From: Rhodopila sp.
GTDB taxonomy: Bacteria > Pseudomonadota > Alphaproteobacteria > Acetobacterales > Acetobacteraceae
DNA: 49,468 bases
NCBI GenBank assembly: GCA_025355085.1
Contig: JANXLQ010000287.1
Span: 1 to 49,468, forward strand
Direction: 5' to 3'
In this document: one piece after another, positions 25,138-34,511 of the stretch
Numbering within the stretch: position 1 is the stretch's first letter
Layout of the letters: the number at the start of each line of letters is the position of its first letter
The notes under the pieces: model-generated
What the model was told of the DNA's origin: nothing
The model's input: only the letters and a program-made list of their open reading frames with translations
Database searches by the model: none
Program-made: the position numbers and the translations under genes

Positions 25138-26571
25138 ATGGACATCAAGCACGTCGTCGTCCTTATGCTGGAAAATCGCTCCTTCGACTCAATGCTCGGT
25201 ATGCTTTATGCAAGTGACGATTCGTTCGACGGGTTGACGGGAACCGAGCAGAATACCTGGCATAAACCGGGGGGATTGGCGCAGTCGGTTCCGGTGTGGA
25301 AGTCTCCCGACTTTACGCCCGCCGCCGCATGCATCCCCGATCCCGATCCCGGTGAGCTGTTCACCGATATTCACATGCAGATCCAGGGTCTGACCGCCGA
25401 CGGCTCACCCAACACGGGACCGGGAACGATGGATGGTTTCGTGGATAACTACATGCGCCAGCCCCCGGGCGATCCGGCCGACACCCCTGCCCCCGACCCC
25501 GCCGCGCCGATGCATTACTTTACACCGGATCAAGTGCCGGTGATCAGCCAATTGGCGCGGGAATTCGGCGTGTCGGATCGCTGGCATGCCTCGGCACCGT
25601 GCCAAACCTGGCCCAACCGGTTCTTTGCCCATACTGCGACGGCGAACGGATATGCGAACAACTCGCCGACGCATTTTCCTTATCTTATGGAAACGGTTTT
25701 CAACCGGCTGGACGATGCGAAACAATCCTGGCGGGTGTATTTTCACGATGTGCCGCAGGCCATTACGCTGGGCCGGCTTTGGGACAAGGCCCTGACGCAT
25801 TTCCGCTACTTCGAGGAAGACTTCGTCAACGACGCCAAAAACGGCACATTGCCGGCGTACAGCTTCATCGAGCCTCGGTACTTCACCGATCCGGTCTGGG
25901 GGCGGATGCCAAACGATCAGCATCCGCCGCACGATGTGACGTATGGAGAGGCGCTGATCGCCACTATCTATAACGCCGTGCGGGGCGGTAAAGGTTGGGT
26001 GAATACTTTATTGATCATCACGTACGATGAACATGGCGGGTGTTTCGACCATGTGGTGCCACCTAAGGCAACGCCTCCCGGCGGTACGGCGCATGACGGG
26101 TTTGCATTCGATTCGTTCGGCGTAAGGGTGCCGGCGGTGATCATTTCGCCTTATGTGGCGAAAGGCGCGAAAATTCGGCCGGCAGGTGAAACGCCGTTCG
26201 ATCACACCTCTATTTTCGCGACGCTGCGCAAGCTGTTCGGGTTGCAATCACTAACCCCGCGGGATGCCGCCGCGCCCGACCTGCTGCATGCGCTGACCGA
26301 TGTCGCCAGGACGGACTGCCTGGAGTCGATCCCGGTTCCGGCGATCACGCCGACGCAGCCTCAGATTGCCCGGTCGGCGGCGCGTGGCCCCAACGGGATG
26401 CAGCACGGGCTGAATGTGACGGCCATGGTGTTGCCGACGGCGGGGGCGAATATCGGCGCGCAGATCCAGCGTCTGGCGGCCACGACGGACCCGACGCCGC
26501 CAACCACCTCGGTAAACGGGGCGGCGGCCGATATTGCTACTCATATGAAGGCCTTCCTGGGACGGGTGTAA
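25138..26571 (+). CDS. phosphoesterase family protein (phospholipase C / acid phosphatase type)
   Basis: 477 residues with GGGGAAAG upstream of ATG 25138. It carries PF04185-type motifs: IKHVVVLMLENRSFDSMLG (Glu12, Asn13 for metal binding), SDRWHASAPCQTWPNRFFAH, and TYDEHGGCFDHVVPP (Asp297, Glu298, His299). Relatives hydrolyse phosphate esters of phospholipids or small molecules. There is no signal peptide: the catalytic domain starts at residue 1, unlike secreted phospholipase C. The enzyme may be cytoplasmic, or the true N terminus may be missing. The C-terminal 90 residues are Ala/Thr/Pro-rich without a known domain. Confidence 0.83.
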   Translation: MDIKHVVVLMLENRSFDSMLGMLYASDDSFDGLTGTEQNTWHKPGGLAQSVPVWKSPDFTPAAACIPDPDPGELFTDIHMQIQGLTADGSPNTGPGTMDGFVDNYMRQPPGDPADTPAPDPAAPMHYFTPDQVPVISQLAREFGVSDRWHASAPCQTWPNRFFAHTATANGYANNSPTHFPYLMETVFNRLDDAKQSWRVYFHDVPQAITLGRLWDKALTHFRYFEEDFVNDAKNGTLPAYSFIEPRYFTDPVWGRMPNDQHPPHDVTYGEALIATIYNAVRGGKGWVNTLLIITYDEHGGCFDHVVPPKATPPGGTAHDGFAFDSFGVRVPAVIISPYVAKGAKIRPAGETPFDHTSIFATLRKLFGLQSLTPRDAAAPDLLHALTDVARTDCLESIPVPAITPTQPQIARSAARGPNGMQHGLNVTAMVLPTAGANIGAQIQRLAATTDPTPPTTSVNGAAADIATHMKAFLGRV

Positions 26572-26949
26572 CCGTCAGGCGCGCCGAAGTCAGCCGCCGA
26601 CACGGTATTTCTCCGGGGGGTGTGACCGGATTCACAAATTTGTAGGTCTGGACACACAAGTTTGGACGCATCACCCGGGAGGGCATCTCGATTCGCCACG
26701 GTCTTTTGCTGCCAGCCACGGTCTTGCCGATACGCGCTGGTATGCACCGCCGTGGTGGGATGTTGGATCTTGAGTTGGGGACTGAATAATCGCCGGGTGC
26801 TGCTATGGCCGCAACGGAGGACTTATACCAACGGCCTTATATTCTGACCCGTCACCGTCATGGCGGCGAAGTTCCGCCATCCACGAATCGCGATGCTGGT
26901 TCAGACAAAGACGTGGATGGTAACGGGTCAGAACATAGGGCTGTTGGTA
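26572..26949. other. gap between esterase and lolD
   Basis: 26572-26824 shows short inverted segments (CACAAATTTGTAGGTC...CACACAAGTTTGGAC) and no gene. 26825-26950 is palindromic repeat copy 3. In many alphaproteobacteria dnaE follows lolD; here it does not. Confidence 0.5.
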
Positions 26950-26950
26950 T
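26825..26950. repeat. 126-bp palindromic repeat, copy 3 of ATACCAACGGC family
   Basis: The ends are ATACCAACGGC and GCTGTTGGTAT. The internal CATGGCGG...CCGCCATCCACG and ACGTGGATGG arms and the segment GCGATGCTGGTTCAGACAAAG are the reverse complement of copy 1 features, so this copy is inverted relative to it. Its last T at 26950 is the first base of the complement of the lolD TAA stop. Confidence 0.8.
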
Positions 26951-27621
26951 TAGACCAGACGTCCGTTCCGCAGAGTCACGGTCCGATCCATTCTGGCCGC
27001 CAGATCCGGGTTGTGCGTCGCGATCAGTGCCGCCAGCCCGTGATCGCGCACGATGGCCAGTAGTTCGGCGAACACGCCCTCGGCGGTCGCGACATCCAGG
27101 TTGCCCGTGGGTTCATCGGCCAGCAGCAGTTTTGGCCCGTTCGCCAGGGCACGGGCGATCGCGACCCGCTGTTGCTCGCCGCCCGACAATTTTCCCGGGA
27201 GGTGGTTGAGCCGCGATGCGAGACCGAACGTGGTCAGCAGCGACCGGGCGCGATCCTCGGCCGCTTTGCGAGGCGCCCCGGCGATCATCTGCGGCAGAAC
27301 GACGTTTTCCAACGCGGTGAACTCGGGCAGCAGGTGATGGAACTGATAGACGAAGCCGATGGTATCGCGGCGGATGGCAGTGCGGTCGAGGTCGGGCAGA
27401 TTGCCGGCATCGCGGCCCTCGATCAGCACAGAGCCGCCGTCCGGGCGGTCGAGCAGGCCGGCGACGTGCAGCAACGTGGATTTGCCGGCGCCGGATGGTG
27501 CGACCAAGGCGACGATTTCACCTGCGCGGATGGTCAGATCGGCGCCTTGCAGCACCGGCAGTTCCCCCGCGTCGCTGCGATAGATGCGGGTGACGGCGCG
27601 CAGGACCAGGGGATCACTCAT
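26950..27621 (-). CDS. lolD: lipoprotein-releasing ABC transporter ATPase LolD
   Basis: 223 residues. Walker A reads APSGAGKS (41-48; the first glycine is alanine, common in LolD), Q-loop [17 protein letters not shown], signature LSGGEQQR (145-152), Walker B LLLADE (165-170), H-loop ATHNPDL. LolD powers extraction of outer-membrane lipoproteins from the inner membrane through LolC/E. It overlaps the upstream lolC frame by 8 bases, giving coupled translation. The stop codon lies at the edge of a palindromic repeat. Confidence 0.94.
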   Translation of the reverse strand: MSDPLVLRAVTRIYRSDAGELPVLQGADLTIRAGEIVALVAPSGAGKSTLLHVAGLLDRPDGGSVLIEGRDAGNLPDLDRTAIRRDTIGFVYQFHHLLPEFTALENVVLPQMIAGAPRKAAEDRARSLLTTFGLASRLNHLPGKLSGGEQQRVAIARALANGPKLLLADEPTGNLDVATAEGVFAELLAIVRDHGLAALIATHNPDLAARMDRTVTLRNGRLV

Positions 27622-28867
27622 GCCGCAACGCCTCCACCGGATCGGTGCGCGCGGCCCGCCAGCTTGGATACAACGTCGCCAGCAGCGACAGGATCAAACC
27701 GAGGGCCACGACCCGGGCAACGTCGCCCCAGTCGATGGCGTTCGGAAGTTCCGACAGCATGAACACGGACGCATCGAATACGCGGCCGCCGGTCATGCGC
27801 TCCACGAAATGCTGCACCCCGTGGATATTCCAGCAAAACAGCACGCCGATGATAGTGCCGATGACCGTGCCGCTGACGCCGACGAAGGCACCGCACATCA
27901 GGAAGATGCGCATGACGGACGAACTGCTGGCACCGATGGTCCGCAAGACGGCGATGTCGGCGCGTTTGTCTTTTACGAGCATGATCAGCGACGATACGAC
28001 GTTGAATGCGGCAACCAGGACGATCATGCCCAGAACGATGAACATCGTGTCCTTCTGCACCTGTAGCACGCCGATGATGGTGTCGTTGGCGTGGCGCCAG
28101 TCGCGGGCATAGACCGGGCGGTCCTTCATGAGCGGAAGCAGGTCTCGCCCTACGGTATTCACCTTATCCGGGTCGTGCAGGCGGATTTCGATGCCGGTGA
28201 TCGCGTTGGTCTTCTGGAAGAACACCTGCGCCGCCGGCAGCGGCAGGAAGACAACGCTGTTGTTGTAGTCACTGAGGCCGGCGTCGAAGACTGCCACCAC
28301 TTTGTATGCACGGACGCGAGGGATCGTGCCGAACGCGGTTGCCGCACCCTCGGGGGAGATCACGGTCAGCGGGGCGCCGATTTGCAGGCGGTAGGTGGTG
28401 GCCAGGCCAACCCCTACGACGATCGCGTCGTCGCCGGTGAAATCGTCCAGGCTGCCTATAACGATATGGTCGCTGATCGGGCGCAGCGCGCGCAGGTCGC
28501 CCAGCGCGATGCCGCGAACCAGTCCGCCGCGAGAGCCGCCGCCTTCCTTGCTGAGTAACGCCTGACCGTCCAGCACGGGCGTAGCGGACGCGACATCCGG
28601 CAGCGAGCGGATTTTGTCCACCACCGGCTGGTAGTCCGTTACTTTCTGGCCGGCGTAGGCCTCCACCGTGATGTGGCCATTCACGCCCAGGATGCGGGAT
28701 ACCAGTTCGGCCTGGAAGCCGCTCATGACCGAGGTGACGACGATCAGGGTGGCGACACCGAGCGCTATGCCGACGAGGGAGAAGATGGCGATGATGGAGA
28801 CGAAACGCTCGCCTTTGCGGGCGCGCAGGTAGCGGCCGGCGACCATCCGTTCGAAGGGACCGAACAT
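27614..28867 (-). CDS. lolC: lipoprotein-releasing ABC transporter permease LolC/E
   Basis: 417 residues with a LolC/E topology: one N-terminal membrane helix ([20 protein letters not shown], about 23-45), a large periplasmic domain, and three C-terminal helices (about 270-400). Conserved features are [19 protein letters not shown] at the start, [20 protein letters not shown] with the coupling helix, and the ending [18 protein letters not shown]. In alphaproteobacteria a single LolC/E-like permease often serves with LolD, which fits a single permease here. It is followed by lolD and preceded by proS, a conserved order. Confidence 0.92.
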   Translation of the reverse strand: MFGPFERMVAGRYLRARKGERFVSIIAIFSLVGIALGVATLIVVTSVMSGFQAELVSRILGVNGHITVEAYAGQKVTDYQPVVDKIRSLPDVASATPVLDGQALLSKEGGGSRGGLVRGIALGDLRALRPISDHIVIGSLDDFTGDDAIVVGVGLATTYRLQIGAPLTVISPEGAATAFGTIPRVRAYKVVAVFDAGLSDYNNSVVFLPLPAAQVFFQKTNAITGIEIRLHDPDKVNTVGRDLLPLMKDRPVYARDWRHANDTIIGVLQVQKDTMFIVLGMIVLVAAFNVVSSLIMLVKDKRADIAVLRTIGASSSSVMRIFLMCGAFVGVSGTVIGTIIGVLFCWNIHGVQHFVERMTGGRVFDASVFMLSELPNAIDWGDVARVVALGLILSLLATLYPSWRAARTDPVEALRHE

Positions 28868-28950
28868 TTAGCGGGTGCCTCTCACGACTGGCGGGTTCCG
28901 GACATTAGGCTGGACACGGCCGGCAATGACGGAGCGGCACGCCACGACCG

Positions 28951-30258
28951 CTAACCGATCCGGCTCAACGCCTCTTCCGGGGTAAGTTCCACCCGCTCCC
29001 CCGTTGCTCGGCGTTTCAGTTCGACCTTACCGGCTGCGGCACCGCGCGGGCCGACGACGATCTGCCAGGGGTGGCCCATCAGGTCGGCCTCGGCGAACTT
29101 GGCGCCTGCCCGGTCGTTGCGGTCATCGTATAAGGCGTTGTCACCGAGCGCGGCGTAAAGTTGCTCGCACAGCGCGTCGCAGGTGGCGTCGCCGACTTTG
29201 AGGTTCAGGATCGCGGCTTTGAACGGGGCGATGCTGTCGGGCCAGATAATGCCGTTGTCATCGTGGCTGGCCTCGATCACCGCACCGACGAGACGAGACA
29301 CGCCGATGCCGTAGCTGCCCATTTCGGGGTGGACCGGCTTGCCGTCGGGGCCGGCGACCGTGGCACCCATGGATTTGGTGTATTTGGTGCCGAAGTAGAA
29401 AATGTGGCCGACTTCAATCCCGCGGCCCTCGCGCTTGTTTTCGACCCGATCCCAGCGGGCAATGTCGTGCTTTTCGTCGGTGGCGGCGTAGTGGGTGGTC
29501 ATCTCGGTGAAGAATCGCGCGAGGTCTTCGGGCTTGTCGTGGCTGAAACTGCCGGCACCGAGGTAGTCGATCTCCTCAAACGCGGCGTCGAAATACACCT
29601 GACTTTCACCGGTGGGGGCCAGGATGATGAATTCGTGGCTGAGATCGCCGCCGATCGGGCCGGTGCCGGCTTCCATCGGGATGGCCTTCAGGCCCATCCG
29701 CTGGAAGGTGCGCATGTAAGCCAGCATCATTTTGCGGTAGCTGATTACCGCGGCGTCCTGATCGAGATCGAAGGAATACGCATCCTTCATCAGGAATTCG
29801 CGACCGCGCATCACGCCAAAGCGGGGCCGGACCTCATCACGGAACTTCCACTGAATGTGGTAGAGGATTTGGGGTAATTCCTTGTAGCTTTTGACGGACT
29901 GGCGGAACAGGTCGGTGACCATTTCCTCATTGGTCGGTCCATACAGCATGTCGCGGCCGTGGCGGTCGGCGATGCGCAGCATCTCCTTGCCGTAATCCTC
30001 ATACCGCCCGCTTTCGCGCCAGAGTTCGGCCGGCTGGATTGTCGGCATCAGGATTTCCTGCGCGCCGGCGCCGTTCTGCTCTTCGCGTACGATGTTCTCA
30101 ATATTGCGCAGTACGCGCAGGCCCAGCGGCAGCCAGGCGTAGATGCCGGCCGAGGTCTGACGCACCAGACCTGCCCGCAGCATCAACCGGTGGGAGGCGA
30201 TCTGCGCCTCATTCGGCGTTTCCTTGAGCGTGGGGATGAAACCGCTGGACAGACGCAT
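28951..30258 (-). CDS. proS: prolyl-tRNA synthetase (short alphaproteobacterial type)
   Basis: 435 residues. Class II motifs are clear: [20 protein letters not shown], then the proline pocket [15 protein letters not shown], motif 2 [20 protein letters not shown] with LMKDAYSFD, and motif 3 [16 protein letters not shown]. The roughly 180-residue INS editing domain of E. coli ProRS is absent, as in other alphaproteobacteria, where free-standing YbaK/ProX-type editors compensate. The C-terminal anticodon-binding domain ends in EEALSRIG. It lies upstream of lolC with an 83-base spacer. Confidence 0.95.
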   Translation of the reverse strand: MRLSSGFIPTLKETPNEAQIASHRLMLRAGLVRQTSAGIYAWLPLGLRVLRNIENIVREEQNGAGAQEILMPTIQPAELWRESGRYEDYGKEMLRIADRHGRDMLYGPTNEEMVTDLFRQSVKSYKELPQILYHIQWKFRDEVRPRFGVMRGREFLMKDAYSFDLDQDAAVISYRKMMLAYMRTFQRMGLKAIPMEAGTGPIGGDLSHEFIILAPTGESQVYFDAAFEEIDYLGAGSFSHDKPEDLARFFTEMTTHYAATDEKHDIARWDRVENKREGRGIEVGHIFYFGTKYTKSMGATVAGPDGKPVHPEMGSYGIGVSRLVGAVIEASHDDNGIIWPDSIAPFKAAILNLKVGDATCDALCEQLYAALGDNALYDDRNDRAGAKFAEADLMGHPWQIVVGPRGAAAGKVELKRRATGERVELTPEEALSRIG

Positions 30259-30655
30259 CGGGAGGGAATTCCGTTTTCTATGGCGAAGGGAGAGGTCGTA
30301 ACGCGTTTGGACGAATCCCGCTACCGGGCTGTGCGGCGAAAGCGTCGGCGCGGCGAGCGGAGTCTTTCAAATACTGAGTGTAAATGTTGCATTGCAGCAC
30401 ACAATAGAGAGCCGTTGGAGATTGGCATTTTGATGCACTGCACAATGGAACCTGGCAATAAACTCCCTGTTATCGTTCAAAAAATAACAATACAGGGTGA
30501 CAGGCGCAGTGAGTTTGGTTAACAAGGCCATGGGTTGCTTACTCACCAGTAGGCAGGCCAGGTTTGGGGAGGAAACGCCATCCGCCCGGACGGTCGAGAA
30601 CATAGTTCTCTGCTTGTCCGAGGCGGGGCAGCGTCATAAAAGATCGTAAAAGCGA
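30259..30655. other. 397-base gap between proS and the DUF1467 gene
   Basis: Most of this stretch is less GC-rich than its surroundings (about 30360-30540). It contains an inverted repeat CCCTGT...ACAGGG with an inner TGTTAT...ATAACA (30465-30497). No start with a ribosome binding site and no known protein is seen. The otherwise compact operon block is interrupted here, so an insertion remnant or a proS leader is possible. Confidence 0.4.
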
Positions 30656-30916
30656 TCAATTTTCCGGTTCGGCGAAAATACCGTGCCGGAAGCTTACGTA
30701 GTCGGTCGTGATCAGCACGTAACTGCCGGTCCAGAGAATACTCGCGACTATCGTGGTAACGATAACCTTCATCATGATTCGGGGGCGTTCCGGCGCACCG
30801 CGCCAGCCGCTTTTGTCGTCGGCCTGCGCCACCGGCTTTGTGCCGATGGGCAGGACCGCAAACAAAGCGACCCACCAAATGACCACAAACAGAATGATCG
30901 CGGTGAACCAACTCAT
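30656..30916 (-). CDS. DUF1467 family membrane protein
   Basis: 86 residues from ATG 30916. There are two membrane helices (about 4-26, AIILFVVIWWVALFAVLPIG; and 48-70, IVASILWTGSYVLITTD), separated by a short basic loop with KSGWRGAPERPRI. This is the complete DUF1467 pattern. The function is unknown, but the gene is nearly always found between rnj and proS in alphaproteobacteria, which supports the call. The protein should be in the inner membrane. Confidence 0.85.
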   Translation of the reverse strand: MSWFTAIILFVVIWWVALFAVLPIGTKPVAQADDKSGWRGAPERPRIMMKVIVTTIVASILWTGSYVLITTDYVSFRHGIFAEPEN

Positions 30917-31070
30917 GGCTGGCGCCCGCATTTTATCGCATTCAATGCGCGCCGTTTTTGCATCGTCATGGCCCGGCTTGTCCGGGCCACTTGCCGAGGC
31001 ATGTGCGGGGAATCGGTGGGCCGAGCCAAATGAGGGGCCTGACAACCGATTCGGTTATTGGTGGGCGACA

Positions 31071-32729
31071 TTAGACTCGGATCAGATGCACATCGACCAT
31101 GGGGCGCTTGCCCATCTTGCGGCCCAGGGTCCGGCGAAGCGCGGATCGCGCCGCGTCCAACAGGGCTGTATCGTCGCGGCGCAGGTTGGCCGGTAGATTC
31201 TGGAGCGAATCGGCAAAGTCGGACGCGACGCGATCGGTTTCGGGGTCCTCGGGGTCCAACAGACCAGGAGCAGTGACCTTCGGCCGGCCACGCACATTGC
31301 CGCTTTGATCGACGGCGACGCTCGCGACGACGATACCGTTGAACAGCATGCGGCGACGGGCGGACATCACCTCGCCTTTCAGCGGGACCAGACGGGTGCC
31401 GTCCAGCACCAGGCGGCCGACGGGGGCGCTGTCGGTGATGGCGGGACGGCCGGGCGACAGGGTGATGATGTCGCCGTCTTCCATCATGAACGGGGTGGAG
31501 CCGGCTTCGCGCGCCAGTTCGGCATGGGCGGACAGATGCCGCCACTCACCATGGACGGGCACAGAATAGCGCGGCTTGACCAATTTGTAGATCCGGCGGA
31601 GTTCGTCGCGGGCGGGATGGCCGGAGACATGGACCAGATGGTCGTCGTCGGTCATCAGCCGGACGCCGCGGCGGACAAGGTTGTCCTGGACGGTGCCGAT
31701 GGCGCGTTCGTTGCCGGGGATCATGCGGGACGAATAGATGACGGTGTCGCCTTCACCCAGCGACACACGCGGGTGATCGTCGCGAGCGATGCGGGTTAGG
31801 GCGCTGCGGTCCTCCCCCTGGCTGCCGGTGATCAACATCAGGATGTTGTCGTCGGCAACGTCGTCGATGTCATCCTCTGTCAGGAACGGCGGCAGAGTCT
31901 TTAGATAGCCGCACTCGCGGGCGGCGGCATCCATGTTGCGCAGCGAACGGCCGACGATGGCAACGCTTCGGCCGGCATCCCTGGCGGCGAGCGCCACGGA
32001 TTCCATGCGGGCGACGTTGCTGGCGAAGCAGGTGACGGCGACACGGCCGCTCAGGTCGCGGATCAGTGCGGACAGGCTGCGGCGCACGTCCAGTTCGCTG
32101 CCGGAGTGGCCTTCGACCATCGCGTTGGTGGAGTCGCACACGATTGCCAGAACGCCCTTTTCGCCGAGTGCTGCGAGAGCGGCTTCGTCGGTCGGGGCGC
32201 CGATCAGCGGATTGGCGTCGATTTTCCAGTCGCCGGTGTGCAGCACGGTGCCGGCGGGCGTGTCGATCACCAGCGCCTGGGCCTCGGGGATCGAGTGCGC
32301 CATGGTGATGAATCGCAGGGCAAACGGCTTGATGTCGAAGCTGCCGCCGGGTTGGATCACATTGATCTTGACCTGGTTGGCAAGGCCGTTCTCGGCCAGC
32401 TTGCGGCGCAGCACGGCGGCGGCGAACGGGGTACACCAAATCGGGCATTTCAGGCGCGGCCACAGCCACGCAACGGCGCCGATGTGGTCTTCATGCGCGT
32501 GGGTAATCACCAGCCCGACCAGCTTATCCTTGCGGTCGGCGATGAAGCCCGGGTCGGCCATCATGACCTCGACCTCCGGCAGTTCGCTGCCGCCGAAGCC
32601 GATGCCGCAATCCACGGCCAGCCACTTTTCGGTACCTGCCTCGCGCCAGCGATACAGGTTGAGGTTCATACCGATTTCGCCCGTCCCGCCCAGCGGCAGG
32701 AAGGCCAGTTCGCCTGTTTCAGAATCCAT
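31071..32729 (-). CDS. rnj: ribonuclease J
   Basis: 552 residues. The metallo-beta-lactamase core has LPLGGTGEIGMN, HAHEDH (77-82) with the zinc ligands, and the beta-CASP domain with TGSQGEDRSALTRIA and HVSGHPARDELRRIYKLVKP, then VPVHGEWRHLSAHAEL. It degrades and processes RNA 5' to 3' and endonucleolytically, including rRNA maturation in alphaproteobacteria. The C-terminal 90 residues form the small dimerisation-type domain. It follows coaX with a 17-base gap on the same strand. The ribosome binding site is weak. Confidence 0.94.
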   Translation of the reverse strand: MDSETGELAFLPLGGTGEIGMNLNLYRWREAGTEKWLAVDCGIGFGGSELPEVEVMMADPGFIADRKDKLVGLVITHAHEDHIGAVAWLWPRLKCPIWCTPFAAAVLRRKLAENGLANQVKINVIQPGGSFDIKPFALRFITMAHSIPEAQALVIDTPAGTVLHTGDWKIDANPLIGAPTDEAALAALGEKGVLAIVCDSTNAMVEGHSGSELDVRRSLSALIRDLSGRVAVTCFASNVARMESVALAARDAGRSVAIVGRSLRNMDAAARECGYLKTLPPFLTEDDIDDVADDNILMLITGSQGEDRSALTRIARDDHPRVSLGEGDTVIYSSRMIPGNERAIGTVQDNLVRRGVRLMTDDDHLVHVSGHPARDELRRIYKLVKPRYSVPVHGEWRHLSAHAELAREAGSTPFMMEDGDIITLSPGRPAITDSAPVGRLVLDGTRLVPLKGEVMSARRRMLFNGIVVASVAVDQSGNVRGRPKVTAPGLLDPEDPETDRVASDFADSLQNLPANLRRDDTALLDAARSALRRTLGRKMGKRPMVDVHLIRV

Positions 32730-32746
32730 ATTTTAGTTTCGTTCCG

Positions 32747-33556
32747 TTATTCGTGTTCAATCAATCGCGTTCTCTCCCGGGGTAATGTGGGCGCTGGGTT
32801 GCGCTCCGCCAACATCCGCAGGCCATCCAAAGTCAGATCGGGCTCGATATGCTCGATCATAAGTGTTCCCTCGGCGAACAAAGGGGCCAGTCCGCCGGTT
32901 GCGACGACCTTCATGGGGCCGCCGAATTCAGCTTTAATCCGGGTCACCAGCCCTTCGATCAGGCCGACATAACCCCAGTACATACCCGATTGCATCGCGG
33001 GGACGGTGGAGCGGCCGATCACCGATTGCGGCCGGCCTATGCCGATACGCGGCAGGCGGGCTGCGGCCTGATGAAGGGCCTCCAGAGACAGGTTTATGCC
33101 GGGGCAGATCACGCCGCCAAGATAGGCACCAGAGGTATCTACCACATCGAAGGTGGTAGCGGTACCGAAATCGACAACGATCATTGGGCCGCCAAAATTC
33201 CGGTGGCCGGCCATGGCGTTCAGCAGGCGATCGGCCCCGACCTCATTCGGGTTGTCGATCTTGATCTCAAAACCCCAGTCGAGCGAGGCTCGGGCGATCA
33301 GCGGCTCCACATGGAACCAATCGCGGCAAAGGCGGCGGAGATGATACAGCGCGGCGGGCACGACGGTGCCGATGACGGCTGTGTTGATCTGCCCCCGCTT
33401 CAGGTCGCACAGGGTCAACAGGCTGTTCAGCCAGACCGCGTATTCGTCGGATGTGCGTTGCGCATCGGTGCGGATGCGCCAGACGCCGCGCCAGCCGGAT
33501 GGGTCGTGGACCGCGAACACGATGTTGGTGTTGCCGGCATCGATGACGAGAAGCAT
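32747..33556 (-). CDS. coaX: type III pantothenate kinase
   Basis: 269 residues starting at [18 protein letters not shown], which carries the DxGNTN phosphate-binding motif (Asp6). Other features are [29 protein letters not shown], and [17 protein letters not shown]. The enzyme phosphorylates pantothenate in the first step of CoA synthesis. A longer in-frame extension upstream does not fit the family. It is the first gene of the coaX-rnj-DUF1467-proS-lolC-lolD block. In many relatives birA precedes it; here a restriction-modification system does. Confidence 0.93.
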   Translation of the reverse strand: MLLVIDAGNTNIVFAVHDPSGWRGVWRIRTDAQRTSDEYAVWLNSLLTLCDLKRGQINTAVIGTVVPAALYHLRRLCRDWFHVEPLIARASLDWGFEIKIDNPNEVGADRLLNAMAGHRNFGGPMIVVDFGTATTFDVVDTSGAYLGGVICPGINLSLEALHQAAARLPRIGIGRPQSVIGRSTVPAMQSGMYWGYVGLIEGLVTRIKAEFGGPMKVVATGGLAPLFAEGTLMIEHIEPDLTLDGLRMLAERNPAPTLPRERTRLIEHE

Positions 33557-33806
33557 GGCTAGGTGACCGATTTCGGGCAGGCTCGAAGGACGCGCATGAC
33601 CTGTAACCCGGTCTGTTGGTGAAAGCAGAGCCACATGATCGATTGGATGGGTGGAAGTCAATATATCGGGGATTAGCGGCAGATGGCGGCGGCCCTTCGA
33701 CCCGCCACGGCTGCAATACGCCATAGGACGAGCATTTTGAGATTTAGACTCGACTCATGGTTGCAAAAAAGTGAATAGAAAAAACTCGTGATGGAGGTCC
33801 GATTCT

Positions 33807-34511
33807 TTGCTCCGATCCAAACTCGACAAAATTGCGCCGCAACACGTCCTTGAGCGGCAAACAGCACCGAACGGCTTTGTAAATCGGGAGGCTTTAGACG
33901 CCATCGGGATCGGTAGTGAGAAATTGGCCCAGGCCATTCTGGCGACCTACCGCTTATTGGACCGAATCGATGAAACGCTAACTTCTGACGGAGTTGAGCC
34001 ACTTTGCCAGGTCGTCGAACTCGCTAACCTCAGTTCGATGATCGGGAATATCTTCGGAGCGGAACTAGCAAAATGTAGCGTCGGTCTCTATCGACGAAAT
34101 GGGCCACACAAATTTCCCGACCTGTTATCGGTGGGTAAGGGATCCATAGAAGGCGGCATCGAGATCAAGATGGCCTTGGGTCGAAATAAGCCTAAGGGCC
34201 ATCTCGTCAAGCCAGGCCATTATCTCACATGTAGGTATGTCCTGATTGACGAAGTTGGAATGATAATTGCGGAGAAGGCCGACAGGCCCAAGGCACACAA
34301 GCCTATTTTTTGGGAGATTCGCACGGGGCCTCTGACCGAGCAGCACTTCAATGTGAGCAATACAGCCGGTGACAGCGGCAAGACAGCCGTTGTCAATGAG
34401 GAAGGGATGAAGTCGCTTCGCGTCGTTTATGTCGATTTGGCTATGGTGCCTGGCGCTCAGCGGGGTGCAAACTGGGAAGCCTACAAAGCCCTGGTTGCCG
34501 CGGGTATCTAA
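33807..34511 (+). CDS. putative type II restriction endonuclease (PD-(D/E)xK)
   Basis: 234 residues from a TTG start at 33807 with GGAGG nine bases upstream; no in-frame ATG is better placed. I do not recognise a named family, but residues 104-121 read PDLL...IEIK, that is Pro104-Asp105, 13 residues, Glu119-Ile-Lys121, the PD-(D/E)xK nuclease core. The N-terminal half is helical (EKLAQAILATYRLLDRIDET), and the C-terminal half may hold target recognition. It is tail-to-tail with a cytosine methyltransferase; the stop codons overlap (34508-34511). Base composition is lower in GC than its neighbours, in line with transfer. The restriction role is inferred from motif and partner. Confidence 0.7.
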   Translation: MLRSKLDKIAPQHVLERQTAPNGFVNREALDAIGIGSEKLAQAILATYRLLDRIDETLTSDGVEPLCQVVELANLSSMIGNIFGAELAKCSVGLYRRNGPHKFPDLLSVGKGSIEGGIEIKMALGRNKPKGHLVKPGHYLTCRYVLIDEVGMIIAEKADRPKAHKPIFWEIRTGPLTEQHFNVSNTAGDSGKTAVVNEEGMKSLRVVYVDLAMVPGAQRGANWEAYKALVAAGI

